A stretch of DNA of 64,000 bases, taken from Pontibacillus yanchengensis. GTDB lineage: Bacteria > Bacillota > Bacilli > Bacillales > BH030062. Under the pieces are notes generated by a model. The model searched no databases. It was not told where the DNA came from and saw only the letters and a program-made list of their open reading frames with translations. Below are positions 43,419-51,348 of the stretch, in pieces (the stretch's first letter is position 1; each line of letters opens with the position of its first letter). The translations under genes and the position numbers were made by a program. The stretch lies in contig NZ_WMEU01000001.1 in assembly GCF_009856295.1 (NCBI RefSeq), positions 434,001 through 498,000 of the forward strand. The letters run 5' to 3'.

Positions 43419-44891
43419 TTGTCACAACAACATACCCCGTTATTTACTGGGCTTGTAGAACATGCAAAACGCAATCCAATCCAATTCCATATACCTGGTC
43501 ATAAAAAAGGTGTTGGCATGGATGAGGCATTTCGAGACTTTATTGGTGAACATGCACTAGCCATAGACTTAATCAATATTAGCCCTTTAGATGATCTTCA
43601 TCACCCTCACGGAATGATTAAAGAAGCCCAACAGTTAGCTGCGGAGGCTTTTGGGGCAGATTATACATTCTTCTCCGTTCAAGGTACTAGCGGAGCCATC
43701 ATGACCATGATTATGTCTGTATGTAAGCCAGGAGATAAACTTATCGTACCGAGAAACGTTCATAAATCTGTGACTTCCGCTATTATTTTTTCTGGGGCGA
43801 CCCCCATTTTCATTCACCCTGAATTAGACGAACAACTAGGAATTTCTCACGGCATAACTCCTGAAGCTGTAGAAAAAGCATTAGCAGTTCATCCTGATGC
43901 TAAAGGGGTATTTGTAATTAATCCTACCTATTTTGGTATTGCTGCTGATTTGCAAAAAATCGTTACAATCGCTCATGAGTATGATGTTCCTGTACTTGTA
44001 GATGAAGCACATGGAGTTCATATTCACTTTCATGACAGTCTCCCACTTTCAGCGATGCAAGCAGGAGCAGATATGGCCGCTACTAGTGTTCATAAATTAG
44101 GTGGGTCTTTGACACAAAGCTCTGTATTAAACATCAAACAAGGTTTGGTTTCTCACGAGAGAGTACAATCTGTGTTATCGATGTTAACAACAACATCGAC
44201 CTCCTATATTCTACTAGCTTCACTTGATGCAGCCAGGAAACACTTGGCTACTAAAGGGACAGCATTAATGGAACAAACAATACGGCTTGCAGAACATACC
44301 AGAAGAGCCATTAATGAAATTCCTTCCCTGTTCTGTGTGGGAGGGGAAATCATAGGGAGTAAAGCAACTTTTGACTACGATCCTACTAAACTAATTATTT
44401 CGGTAAACCAATTGGGCATAACAGGCTACGATGTAGAAGTATGGTTACGGGAACACTACAATATCGAAGTGGAACTCTCTGACTTGTATAATATTCTATG
44501 CATCATTACACCAGGCGACTCAGAGGTGGAGACACAAATCCTTATTGATGCACTTCGTAGGCTTTCTGATAACTTCCAAACAAAGAACCAGACAAATACA
44601 CCTATACCCGTAAAAGTGCCTGATATACCATTACTAGCCCTCTCCCCAAGAGATGCGTTTTATGCTGATACAGAAACAATACCACTTATTGAAGCTGCGG
44701 GCAGAATATCTGCAGAATTCGTAATGGTCTACCCTCCTGGGATTCCAATCTTTTTACCAGGTGAAATAATTACAAAGGATAATATATACTACATTCATGA
44801 AAATTTGGATGCTGGATTACCTGTACAAGGACCCGAAGATGAAACACTAAAGCTTATACAAGTAATTAAAGAACGTCGCGCATTTCAGTAA
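43419..44891 (+). CDS. speA: arginine decarboxylase, fold type I PLP enzyme
   Basis: I place the start at TTG 43419, giving 490 residues, because AAGAGG ends 8 bases upstream; the frame opens at GTG 43410. The sequence is highly similar to what I recall of B. subtilis SpeA: QFHIPGHKKGVGMD, AEAFGADYTFFSVQGTSGA, the PLP lysine in ATSVHKLGGSL, and the end PVQGPEDETLKLI. It makes agmatine from arginine for polyamine synthesis. In B. subtilis the SR1 gene lies beside speA, and the same arrangement is found here. Confidence 0.95.
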   Translation: MSQQHTPLFTGLVEHAKRNPIQFHIPGHKKGVGMDEAFRDFIGEHALAIDLINISPLDDLHHPHGMIKEAQQLAAEAFGADYTFFSVQGTSGAIMTMIMSVCKPGDKLIVPRNVHKSVTSAIIFSGATPIFIHPELDEQLGISHGITPEAVEKALAVHPDAKGVFVINPTYFGIAADLQKIVTIAHEYDVPVLVDEAHGVHIHFHDSLPLSAMQAGADMAATSVHKLGGSLTQSSVLNIKQGLVSHERVQSVLSMLTTTSTSYILLASLDAARKHLATKGTALMEQTIRLAEHTRRAINEIPSLFCVGGEIIGSKATFDYDPTKLIISVNQLGITGYDVEVWLREHYNIEVELSDLYNILCIITPGDSEVETQILIDALRRLSDNFQTKNQTNTPIPVKVPDIPLLALSPRDAFYADTETIPLIEAAGRISAEFVMVYPPGIPIFLPGEIITKDNIYYIHENLDAGLPVQGPEDETLKLIQVIKERRAFQ

Positions 44892-44964
44892 TATATTTAA
44901 ATGAATTGAATTTTAATTAGTATTTGATCATTCCAAAGATATGGATATTAATTATTCAATTATA

Positions 44965-45037
44965 GAGGCATAATTTTGAAGACTTGAAGTTGAGATAAAT
45001 TTGGTAATCCCGAAAGAGGGATGTTTCCGTAGATTTA
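44965..45037 (+). repeat. family B head module next to a GC-rich core
   Basis: From GAGGCATAATTTTGAAGAC to TCCGTAGATTTA this matches the head at 14641-14716 and the reverse complement of 32761-32835. Its hairpin is ATCCC (45007-45011) with GGGAT (45018-45022). The core at 45046-45177 follows directly. Confidence 0.8.
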
Positions 45038-45045
45038 GTTAGAAT

Positions 45046-45177
45046 AAAGGTGGCCGTGGAACAACTCGCGTCCTGCCGGCGAGCTGGCAGGCCTCCTCGA
45101 GCCCAAAAATCGGGGCTCTGTGGGGTCTTGCCTAGCTCTTTCTCCGGCGGGACTCTCCTTGTTATACGGCCACCTTT
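45046..45177 (+). repeat. family B GC-rich core with long outer stem
   Basis: AAAGGTGGCCGT (45046-45057) pairs perfectly with ACGGCCACCTTT (45166-45177). Inside, ACTCGC and GGCGAGCT form one hairpin and GAGCCC/GGGCTC another. The words CAACTCGC and GGCGAGCTGG are shared with the cores at 32.6 kb and, reversed, 45.5 kb. The gap 45178-45443 holds nothing I recognise. Confidence 0.75.
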
Positions 45178-45443
45178 GCTAGTATTGGGAGCAACGGATA
45201 CATTGCGAAGTTAGAGACGTTGAGGTATTTGAATATCTTCTGACGGTTGGTTTACACCCTAGTAAGTTCTAGTATAACAATTGGTTCATAACAAAAAATT
45301 CTTTGGCAAGAAAGCCAATGGACACTTAGTTCGCTGTTTGTAAAAAATAAAGTTTTATTTGTCCACAAGTTCTACCCAAAGAGGGTTTTCACTAAAAATA
45401 AGAGCTTATATGTCCTATCGGCAGACATACAACATTTGGCCGC

Positions 45444-45667
45444 GGGTCCGATAGCCATTACCCTGCTGGGGGTGAATGGGAACTACGAGACTCCCGCGGG
45501 AGAAAGAGGTTGTTGAGCCCCCGAAGGGAGCAAAGCGACTGTGAAGGCTCACCAGCTCGCCCGCAGGAAAGCGAGTTGTTTCACCGTAACCCCCCTTCCA
45601 CTTTTCAAGTATCGTACCCATCACCTCTTGAATATATCTCGAATCCAAGTCTTCAACATAATGGGGC
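45444..45667 (-). repeat. family B core plus tail, opposite orientation
   Basis: GGGTCCGATA (45444-45453) pairs with TATCGTACCC (45610-45619). The core matches the reverse complement of the core at 32.6 kb over most of its length (for example CCAGCTCGC, GGAGCAAAGCGACTG, AACTACGAGACTCCCG). The tail 45620-45667 ends with CTTCAACATAATGGGG, an inverted relative of the head module. It stops 36 bp before the SR1 terminator. Confidence 0.8.
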
Positions 45668-45703
45668 TATAATGGAATATCATCCTTACAATATACTAAC
45701 AAA

Positions 45704-45747
45704 AGAAAAGCCTGTCACTCTATATGTATGGAGTGGCAGGCTTTTCT
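45704..45747 (-). terminator. terminator of the SR1-like RNA
   Basis: AGAAAAGCCTGTCACTC (45704-45720) pairs with GAGTGGCAGGCTTTTCT (45731-45747) with a single G/T mismatch. The minus strand continues into TTTGTTAG. It lies 22 bp after the SR1P stop codon. Confidence 0.85.
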
Positions 45748-45768
45748 ATTTGTTTAGCATCTTTACAT

Positions 45769-45882
45769 CTATTCTATTTCTTCGTCATTACACGTTGGAC
45801 ATTTACCGTAAAGAGTTGATACTTTTTCATCTTCAAAGTGATCAATAATTCCCTGACACTCCTGACATACGATTGTACCCAT
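45769..45882 (-). CDS. GapA-binding peptide SR1P
   Basis: This 37-codon gene starts at ATG 45880-45882 and ends with TAG at 45769-45771. The peptide begins MGTIVCQECQGIIDHFEDEK and continues VSTLYGKCPTCNDEEIE. It has cysteines at 6, 9, 28 and 31 as two CxxC pairs, probably a zinc ribbon, and the conserved HFEDEKVSTLYGKC core of the SR1P family. In B. subtilis SR1P binds GapA and promotes its interaction with RNase J1, whose gene rnjA is also in this window at 60 kb. AAGGGAGTTGAG precedes the start. The 5' leader is about 50 nt. Confidence 0.9.
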   Translation of the reverse strand: MGTIVCQECQGIIDHFEDEKVSTLYGKCPTCNDEEIE

Positions 45883-45910
45883 TGATAACTCAACTCCCTT
45901 TTTGTTATTT

Positions 45911-45924
45911 ATAAAACGCTTTCA
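45911..45924 (-). promoter_or_regulatory. cre-like site in the SR1 leader
   Basis: On the minus strand TGAAAGCGTTTTAT matches the catabolite-responsive element consensus TGWAANCGNTNWCA at 12 of 14 positions, missing only the last two. It lies just downstream of the predicted start site, a position suited to CcpA repression. Statistical support is weak for a single site. Confidence 0.5.
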
Positions 45925-45938
45925 AAAGCTATACTCCT

Positions 45939-45967
45939 AGTATAATGTGACATACTAATAATTTCAA
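45939..45967 (-). promoter_or_regulatory. SR1 promoter (SigA type)
   Basis: On the minus strand the -35 box TTGAAA (45967-45962) and -10 box TATACT (45944-45939) are separated by exactly 17 bp. The start site should be near 45932. One CcpN-type operator lies in the spacer. Confidence 0.85.
45946..45956 (+). promoter_or_regulatory. CcpN-type operator, proximal copy
   Basis: TGTGACATACT fits the CcpN consensus TRTGHYATAYW at all 11 positions. It lies between the -35 and -10 boxes of the SR1 promoter and is the mirror image of the copy at 45978-45988. Together they form a perfect 14-bp inverted repeat with a 21-bp spacer. Confidence 0.75.
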
Positions 45968-45977
45968 CCCTCTTTTT

Positions 45978-45988
45978 AGTATGTCACA
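45978..45988 (-). promoter_or_regulatory. CcpN-type operator, distal copy
   Basis: TGTGACATACT on the minus strand, upstream of the -35 box of the SR1 promoter. It faces the proximal copy at 45946-45956. Confidence 0.75.
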
Positions 45989-46092
45989 TTATTTTTTCAT
46001 GTTTTCTTTTCAGATCAATTTGTCTTATATTACATGTTTCATGTACACCTTTCATAGAATACTAGTACAAGTTGTGGAAGGGGGATTGGATG

Positions 46093-46515
46093 ATGGCTGA
46101 AAGTGCTTATATAAACTTGGTTGAACAAAGTAAACATCAAACCATTACCTTAAAGGACCTAGCAGAAATAGTAGAGAAGTATCAAAGTGTAGCCAAAAAA
46201 ACTGGAGCTCAACTGGGATGGGATTACAACTCTTCCTCCTTCCCTTATAAAGTTGAAGAAGCCCAAATTGAAAACGCTTCTTTTCTATTATTACGCGGTA
46301 CTAATGAAAAATATAGCTACATTTTAATGGGTGTACAAACTATTTTATCTAATGGAGAAAATAATAATTATGTCATACAAATAACATTACTTAATGGATG
46401 TACACAAGGAGATAAAAATAAAGCTGTTGAATTTGCAAAATTTATTGCTCATCAAGTCGAAGGAGAACTAATATTATTTAACGGCCGAAAGATGTATTTT
46501 TATAAACGTAGATAA
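46093..46515 (+). CDS. DUF1885 family protein
   Basis: The 140-residue protein starts at ATG 46093 (an ATG at 46090 directly precedes it), behind GAAGGGGGA. The pattern AYINLVEQSKHQTITLKDL, GAQLGWDYNSSSFPY, TLLNGCTQGDKNKAVEFAKFIA and LILFNGRKMYFYKR fits the DUF1885 family as I remember it. Soluble, no catalytic motif visible, function unknown. It lies downstream of the SR1 promoter region on the opposite strand and ends at its own terminator. Confidence 0.9.
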   Translation: MAESAYINLVEQSKHQTITLKDLAEIVEKYQSVAKKTGAQLGWDYNSSSFPYKVEEAQIENASFLLLRGTNEKYSYILMGVQTILSNGENNNYVIQITLLNGCTQGDKNKAVEFAKFIAHQVEGELILFNGRKMYFYKRR

Positions 46516-46548
46516 CAGATAGTCTATAGAGAAGATACATTACTTATA

Positions 46549-46581
46549 TAAAAACCTGGAACTCCACTCAGAGTCCCAGGT
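46549..46581. terminator. terminator between the DUF1885 and deacetylase genes
   Basis: AACCTGGAACTC and GAGTCCCAGGTT pair with one mismatch around CACTCA, followed by TTTCAAATT on the plus strand and TTTTATATAA on the minus. It lies between convergent genes. Confidence 0.8.
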
Positions 46582-46594
46582 TTTTCAAATTATA

Positions 46595-47515
46595 TTAAGG
46601 TGTTTTTATCTCTTCTGGGCGCACAAAGCTATACCCTTTTTCTCTTAGTCGTTTAACTATATCGTCTAACGCTTTTGCCGTCCATTCACGATCATGCATC
46701 AGTAAGTTAGCACCACTATGCAACAGGTTTGTGTTAACCATAATGTCAGCAATAGCCTCTTCTGACATGTATTCTTGATTCCAGTCGTAACCATAAGTCC
46801 AGTTCATTACTAACATATTTTCTTCTAGAGAAGTTTGAGTTGAGTAATCTGTATTAGCGCCATGAGGGGCTCTGAAGAATACTGGTCTTTCTCCAATTAC
46901 TTCTTCAATCCTATCGCTTAAAGGAACAATCTGTTCTTGTTGCTCTTCCTTCGTTAGATTTCTTAGATTCTTATGATCCATCGTATGGTTCCCGATAACA
47001 AAGCCCATCTCATGTATTTTCTTAAGTGTTTCCTTTTCTTCTTCCGTATCTATAAAATGTCCGTTCACAAAAAAGATTGCTGGTGCATCAAGTCCTTTTA
47101 ACGTTTTAGCCATATCGAGTGCATGTTTATCTGGCGCGTCGTCAATCGTAAGTAAAACAACCTTCTTTTCCGCATCCCCTATTGGTTTAATGTCCCAGCT
47201 CTCTGTAATTTCATATTTAGGTTCAACTGGTTCGTTACTTACTTCCTCTCCTTTTACATTGTTTTCCTTATCTTCTAAAACATTATTGTTTTCTTCCTCA
47301 TTAACTTCCTCTTTGGAAGAAGATTCTTTGTTCTGACCTTTATTGTCCACCGATTCGTCTGTTTGCTGATCTGAAGATGACGAACTAGCGTTTTGTGTAT
47401 CTTCTGGTGTCGTATTTCCGTCCTGATTCTCATTTGTATTACCACTTGTTGTTTGATTTTGACCACAGGCGGTTAAAACAAAGATAAGTATCAAGAGGCT
47501 GATTGTCTTTCTCAT
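46595..47515 (-). CDS. polysaccharide deacetylase family lipoprotein
   Basis: The 306-residue protein has a lipoprotein signal ending LTACG (Cys17), a long Ser/Asn/Glu-rich linker (about 18-95), and a NodB-fold catalytic domain. The deacetylase motifs are VLLTIDDAPD (metal and catalytic aspartates), GNHTMDHKNL (H-x3-H metal ligands) and FFRAPHG. It should act outside the membrane on cell-wall or exopolysaccharide amino sugars; the substrate is unknown. GGGGGAGTC precedes ATG 47515. The long charged linker may place the domain within the wall. Confidence 0.93.
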   Translation of the reverse strand: MRKTISLLILIFVLTACGQNQTTSGNTNENQDGNTTPEDTQNASSSSSDQQTDESVDNKGQNKESSSKEEVNEEENNNVLEDKENNVKGEEVSNEPVEPKYEITESWDIKPIGDAEKKVVLLTIDDAPDKHALDMAKTLKGLDAPAIFFVNGHFIDTEEEKETLKKIHEMGFVIGNHTMDHKNLRNLTKEEQQEQIVPLSDRIEEVIGERPVFFRAPHGANTDYSTQTSLEENMLVMNWTYGYDWNQEYMSEEAIADIMVNTNLLHSGANLLMHDREWTAKALDDIVKRLREKGYSFVRPEEIKTP

Positions 47516-47656
47516 TACCTGACTCCCCCTATACTTTCCATATTGGTGTACATTTCCATTATAATAAATTCCAACTCTTACTCCTATTGTTTTTTACTAA
47601 TTTTATTTATTAAAATGAATAATGAGTTATTTTGACCTAATCTATATTACAATAGA

Positions 47657-48745
47657 ATGGACAAACTAAAAAAGGTGAGGATTATTATTAACGCTTTAAA
47701 GAAATTAAATTTATTTGGAGGGCGAACATTAAAAACAGGCGTATCTGTTTTTCTTACAGCATTTATATGTCTTTTATTTGAATTGCCTGTAATGTTTGCT
47801 GTAATTACTGCAATCGTGACTATTGAGAATACAGCAGCGGACTCCATAAAAAAAGCAATGGTTCGATTTCCCGCTTCTGCAATAGGTGCATTACTAGCAG
47901 TCTCATTTTATGGATTACTTGGGCAAAATGCGTTAACTTACGCGTTAGCAGCTATGTTAACTATTGCGGTATGTCATAAATTAAAACTTGATGATGGTAT
48001 TTTAGTTGCTACCCTAACGGCCATAGCAATGATTCCAGATTTTAATTCACATTATATTGTTTCTTTTTTCATGCGACTGGGAACAACATCGGTAGGTATC
48101 ATTGTATCTTCCCTAGTAAACTTCTTTTTACTTCCGCCTGATTATTCAAAAATGATTTATCAAAACATAAAAACTTTATTTGAAGAAGCTGCTGATATTT
48201 TAGAAGGATCTTTGCCAAGGTGCATGAATCAAAGTGGTGAACACGCTAGGCAAATGCAACGTGCATATCGTCAATTAACTTTTCAATTAGAAAAGACATA
48301 TCAGCTTTCTCAATTTCAACGTGAGGAATGGAAATACCATCGCCATTCTACTAAGGAAATGAAAGCATTCCAATATGCACAAAAGAAGCTAAATATGCTT
48401 CAACAAATTGCTTATCACTTAGGGAACCTGCAATACGTTCAACTAAAAGAAAATGCATTTACAAAGGAAGAGAAAAAATTAATAAATAGTATCATTTCTT
48501 CTATGGCGGAAATATTAAGAACACCAAATCATGAAATGACTGACGAACACTTCCATCAAATTGAGCAATTAGATCAAGAGTTTTGGCACTGGAAGGAAGA
48601 ACATATTGAACACCCAACGAAATACCGTCACCATTTCCCGCCACAAACGATAATCATTTATGAAATTTTGTGTCTTCATGATGTATTAGAAGAACTTCAA
48701 GATGTTTCAAAAGACCGCTATCAGCTCATTCAAATCCCATCTTGA
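47657..48745 (+). CDS. aromatic acid exporter family protein (FUSC-like)
   Basis: The protein of up to 362 residues has an N-terminal block of about six membrane helices (AIVTIENTAADSIKKAMVRF and ILVATLTAIAMIPDFNSHYI are typical) and a long C-terminal cytoplasmic helical domain (about 175-362). This matches the YqjA/aromatic acid exporter family. The start is uncertain. ATG 47657 lacks an RBS, while a strong AAAGGTGAGG at 47671-47680 is followed by in-frame ATT codons at 47681-47689 and no ATG, GTG or TTG. Possible efflux of aromatic compounds is inferred from the family only. Confidence 0.87.
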   Translation: MDKLKKVRIIINALKKLNLFGGRTLKTGVSVFLTAFICLLFELPVMFAVITAIVTIENTAADSIKKAMVRFPASAIGALLAVSFYGLLGQNALTYALAAMLTIAVCHKLKLDDGILVATLTAIAMIPDFNSHYIVSFFMRLGTTSVGIIVSSLVNFFLLPPDYSKMIYQNIKTLFEEAADILEGSLPRCMNQSGEHARQMQRAYRQLTFQLEKTYQLSQFQREEWKYHRHSTKEMKAFQYAQKKLNMLQQIAYHLGNLQYVQLKENAFTKEEKKLINSIISSMAEILRTPNHEMTDEHFHQIEQLDQEFWHWKEEHIEHPTKYRHHFPPQTIIIYEILCLHDVLEELQDVSKDRYQLIQIPS

Positions 48746-48830
48746 GTTTGATAATACGTTTACGTATAATAGACAAAGTGGTTAAGTAATCGTAAACAAT
48801 GAACGTAAACGGAAAGGAATGAATTTTTTA

Positions 48831-50378
48831 ATGAAAAACGTAACTAAAGTATTTTTCATTTCTCTTGCCGTAGCTATCCTATTTATTGCTTGGGGTGTCA
48901 TACCAGAAGACACCTTACCCCAATACAATTTAAATGCTGTGACAAGTAGAATTCAGGGATTTTTAGTTGAAAAATTTGGATGGTTTTATTTACTATCAGC
49001 CACTGGCTTTTTACTATTTGCCTTATTCTTAATCTTTTCCAAATATGGAAATATAAAATTAGGTAAAGACACAGATGAGCCAGAATACCCTTATATAACT
49101 TGGTTTGCTATGCTTTTCAGCGCTGGAATGGGGATCGGTCTAATTTTCTGGGGAGCAGCCGAACCAATCTCCCATTTTCATAACCCTCCAAATGCAGAAG
49201 CTGGTACAACAGCTGCTGCTAAAGAAGCGTTACAATATAGCTTCTTCCATTGGGGACTCCACCCATGGGGGATTTATGCAGTTATCGCCTTAGCTTTAGC
49301 ATATTTTCAATTTAGGAAACAAGCTCCCGGTTTGATTAGTTCCATATTAACTCCTCTTCTAGGTGAAAAGCGGACTAGCGGTCCATTAGGAACATTTGTT
49401 GACTTTATTGCAGTATTTGCTACTATCTTTGGTGTCGCTACATCTCTAGGGTTTGGAGCAAAGCAAATATCTGGTGGAGTATCGTTCATGATTGATGGAC
49501 TCGAAGATACATTCACACTGCAAATTTCCATTATATTAATTGTTACTGTCCTTTATATGGTTTCAGCACAAACAGGATTAAATAAAGGTATTAAGTACTT
49601 AAGTAATACAAATATAGTGCTTGCAATAGGATTAATGGTCTTCCTTTTATTCGCCGGACCTACAAATTTCATTATGGATCTTTTTACCACAACATTTGGT
49701 GGTTACTTGCAAAACTTACCTTCTATGAGTTTCAAGCTAAGTCCATTTGAGCAAAGCTCTTGGACTCAAGACTGGACGATTTTCTATTGGGCTTGGTGGA
49801 TTGCATGGGCACCATTCGTAGGTACATTTATTGCACGTGTATCTAAAGGTCGTACAGTACGTGAGTTTATTCTTGGAGTACTATTAGTACCAACAATCTT
49901 TGGTGCATTATGGTTCTCCGTATTTGGTGGTACAGGCATGCATCAAGAGTACTTCTCAGATGCAAACCTACAACAGTTGATTTCTGACCAAGGCGCAGAA
50001 GTAGCCCTATTCAGCGTGTTAGACCAAGTACCTTTAGGTAGTATTATGTCGATTATAGCCATTCTTTTAATCACTACTTTCTTTATTACATCTGCTGACT
50101 CAGCAACCTTTGTCCTTGGAATGCAAACAACGAATGGAGACTTAAACCCTTCAAATCAAGTGAAATTCATCTGGGGATTGGTTCAGTCTTCAGCTGCTGC
50201 CATACTTTTATGGCAAGGTGGTTTACAAGCATTGCAGACAGCCGCAATTATTGCAGCATTTCCATTTACGATTATTATGATTATGATGGTGTTCTCCCTT
50301 CTTAAAGCCTTTCAAGAGGAAGCCAGACGCTATCCATTAACAAGACAAAAGCGCAAACCAAAAAAAGAAGCAGAATAG
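48831..50378 (+). CDS. BCCT family betaine/carnitine/choline transporter
   Basis: The protein of about 515 residues has twelve membrane helices and the BCCT glycine signature GMGIGLIFWGAAEP near residues 95-110. The conserved WTIFYWAWWIAWAPFVGTFIARVSKGR (about 315-345) carries the substrate-box tryptophans. It imports an osmoprotectant such as glycine betaine, probably with sodium, similar to OpuD. AAAGGA precedes two possible ATG starts at 48819 and 48831; I prefer the latter by spacing. This fits a salt-tolerant lifestyle, together with mscL. It ends at a strong terminator. Confidence 0.94.
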   Translation: MKNVTKVFFISLAVAILFIAWGVIPEDTLPQYNLNAVTSRIQGFLVEKFGWFYLLSATGFLLFALFLIFSKYGNIKLGKDTDEPEYPYITWFAMLFSAGMGIGLIFWGAAEPISHFHNPPNAEAGTTAAAKEALQYSFFHWGLHPWGIYAVIALALAYFQFRKQAPGLISSILTPLLGEKRTSGPLGTFVDFIAVFATIFGVATSLGFGAKQISGGVSFMIDGLEDTFTLQISIILIVTVLYMVSAQTGLNKGIKYLSNTNIVLAIGLMVFLLFAGPTNFIMDLFTTTFGGYLQNLPSMSFKLSPFEQSSWTQDWTIFYWAWWIAWAPFVGTFIARVSKGRTVREFILGVLLVPTIFGALWFSVFGGTGMHQEYFSDANLQQLISDQGAEVALFSVLDQVPLGSIMSIIAILLITTFFITSADSATFVLGMQTTNGDLNPSNQVKFIWGLVQSSAAAILLWQGGLQALQTAAIIAAFPFTIIMIMMVFSLLKAFQEEARRYPLTRQKRKPKKEAE

Positions 50379-50402
50379 ACTAACGCATTTTATAAAAGCA
50401 CC

Positions 50403-50441
50403 AAAAAAGCTCATTCCTTTTATCAGGGTATGAGCTTTTTT
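50403..50441. terminator. terminator after the BCCT transporter
   Basis: AAAAAAGCTCAT (50403-50414) pairs with ATGAGCTTTTTT (50430-50441) around a 15-nt loop. A- and T-runs on both sides suit both convergent genes. Confidence 0.88.
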
Positions 50442-50454
50442 GTACTTTATTTAC

Positions 50455-50697
50455 CTAACTAATAATCCATGAAAAAAGAACATGCCCTCCTGAAACTACA
50501 CCAAAACAAATAACACTATGCAAAAAAATCGATCGTTTACTAAAACTAAGACGCTTTAGATATGGAATCATTAATACAATCCATAAGATAACTAAAATTC
50601 CTTGAAAAGACCAATGATCTTTATTTGAAATGTGAATAACAAGTAAATAAAGACTCCAACTTATAATGAGTATATTATATAACAACACATACTTCAT
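50455..50697 (-). CDS. small three-helix membrane protein of unknown function
   Basis: The 80-residue protein starts at ATG 50697 with a strong GGGGAGAGG upstream. It consists almost wholly of membrane helices: VLLYNILIISWSLYLLVI, FQGILVILWIVLMIPYL and ICFGVVSGGHVLFSWII. I see no motif. It ends beside the BCCT terminator and is divergent from the small lipoprotein gene at 50863. The RBS and helix pattern support a real gene. Confidence 0.7.
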   Translation of the reverse strand: MKYVLLYNILIISWSLYLLVIHISNKDHWSFQGILVILWIVLMIPYLKRLSFSKRSIFLHSVICFGVVSGGHVLFSWIIS

Positions 50698-50862
50698 ACG
50701 CCTCTCCCCTACCTTCATTGTAAGGACATGCTCTAATTCAGTATATGATGATAAGACAACAAGTATTTTTCAATTTTATAACATTTGTATAACAAGCCTA
50801 ATTTTTCCGTTTATGTTTGATACAATGAGACAAACAACAATAAGTAGGTAGGTGAAGCACAC

Positions 50863-51246
50863 ATGCTAAAAGGATGGCTTCCAGTAGTATTTATATTTGT
50901 ACTAATTACTGGATCCTGTTCACCCAAAGAAGCTTCTACTTTAAATGTTTATCAAATGACTCCAGATGATTATAAAGTTTTCTTTTATTCAGAACAATCG
51001 AAGCTTGAATTAGAAGAAAATTATATAGATGCACTATTAAAATTGAGATTATCCAACCCTGAGAAACTTGGAAATCTTTCCTTAAGTAAGAGTTCAATTT
51101 TCAGTACCGAAACAAACCACCCTTCCATAAAACATTATCCTGCTTTGGTAATCGAAAAAAATGGACAAACATTGGCTACTATGTCTGGACAAAAAAGGAA
51201 AAATGACATATTCACTCTGTTACAGGATACCATAACTTATGAGTAA
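50863..51246 (+). CDS. small putative lipoprotein of unknown function
   Basis: The 127-residue protein starts with a hydrophobic segment followed by FVLITGSCSP, which could be a lipobox with Cys19 although the -3 residue is not ideal. The rest is a small mixed domain without recognisable motif, around EENYIDALLKLRLSNPEK. GTAGGTGAAG lies upstream of the ATG, and TGATACAAT at 50818-50826 could be an extended -10 box. It lies between the BCCT transporter region and pdhD and ends at a strong terminator. Confidence 0.7.
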   Translation: MLKGWLPVVFIFVLITGSCSPKEASTLNVYQMTPDDYKVFFYSEQSKLELEENYIDALLKLRLSNPEKLGNLSLSKSSIFSTETNHPSIKHYPALVIEKNGQTLATMSGQKRKNDIFTLLQDTITYE

Positions 51247-51305
51247 CTTTTACTTAATGAAGAAGGAGCAATGAAAAGCTCAAATAGATGTTCATTTACC
51301 CCTAA

Positions 51306-51343
51306 AAAAATCCCTCCCATCCTATAGGATGGGAGGGATTTTT
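51306..51343. terminator. bidirectional terminator at the end of the pdh operon
   Basis: AAAAATCCCTCCCATCC (51306-51322) pairs perfectly with GGATGGGAGGGATTTTT (51327-51343) around TATA. It lies 5 bp after pdhD on the minus strand and downstream of the 50863 gene on the plus strand. Confidence 0.93.
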
Positions 51344-51348
51344 ATTCT

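Larger units (their letters stand above)
45704..45932 (-). ncRNA. SR1-like dual-function regulatory RNA
   Basis: The predicted transcript of about 229 nt runs from the start site near 45932, set by the promoter at 45939-45967, to the terminator at 45704-45747. It encodes SR1P. B. subtilis SR1 is about 205 nt, lies between speA and pdhD, base-pairs with ahrC mRNA and encodes SR1P; position, size and content all agree here. I could not test ahrC pairing because ahrC is not in the window. Confidence 0.8.

Noticed and set aside
45415-45648. A 77-codon open frame on the minus strand
   Set aside because: It lies entirely within a family B repeat core and has no RBS; its residues follow from the repeat sequence, a common false gene call in Bacillaceae.
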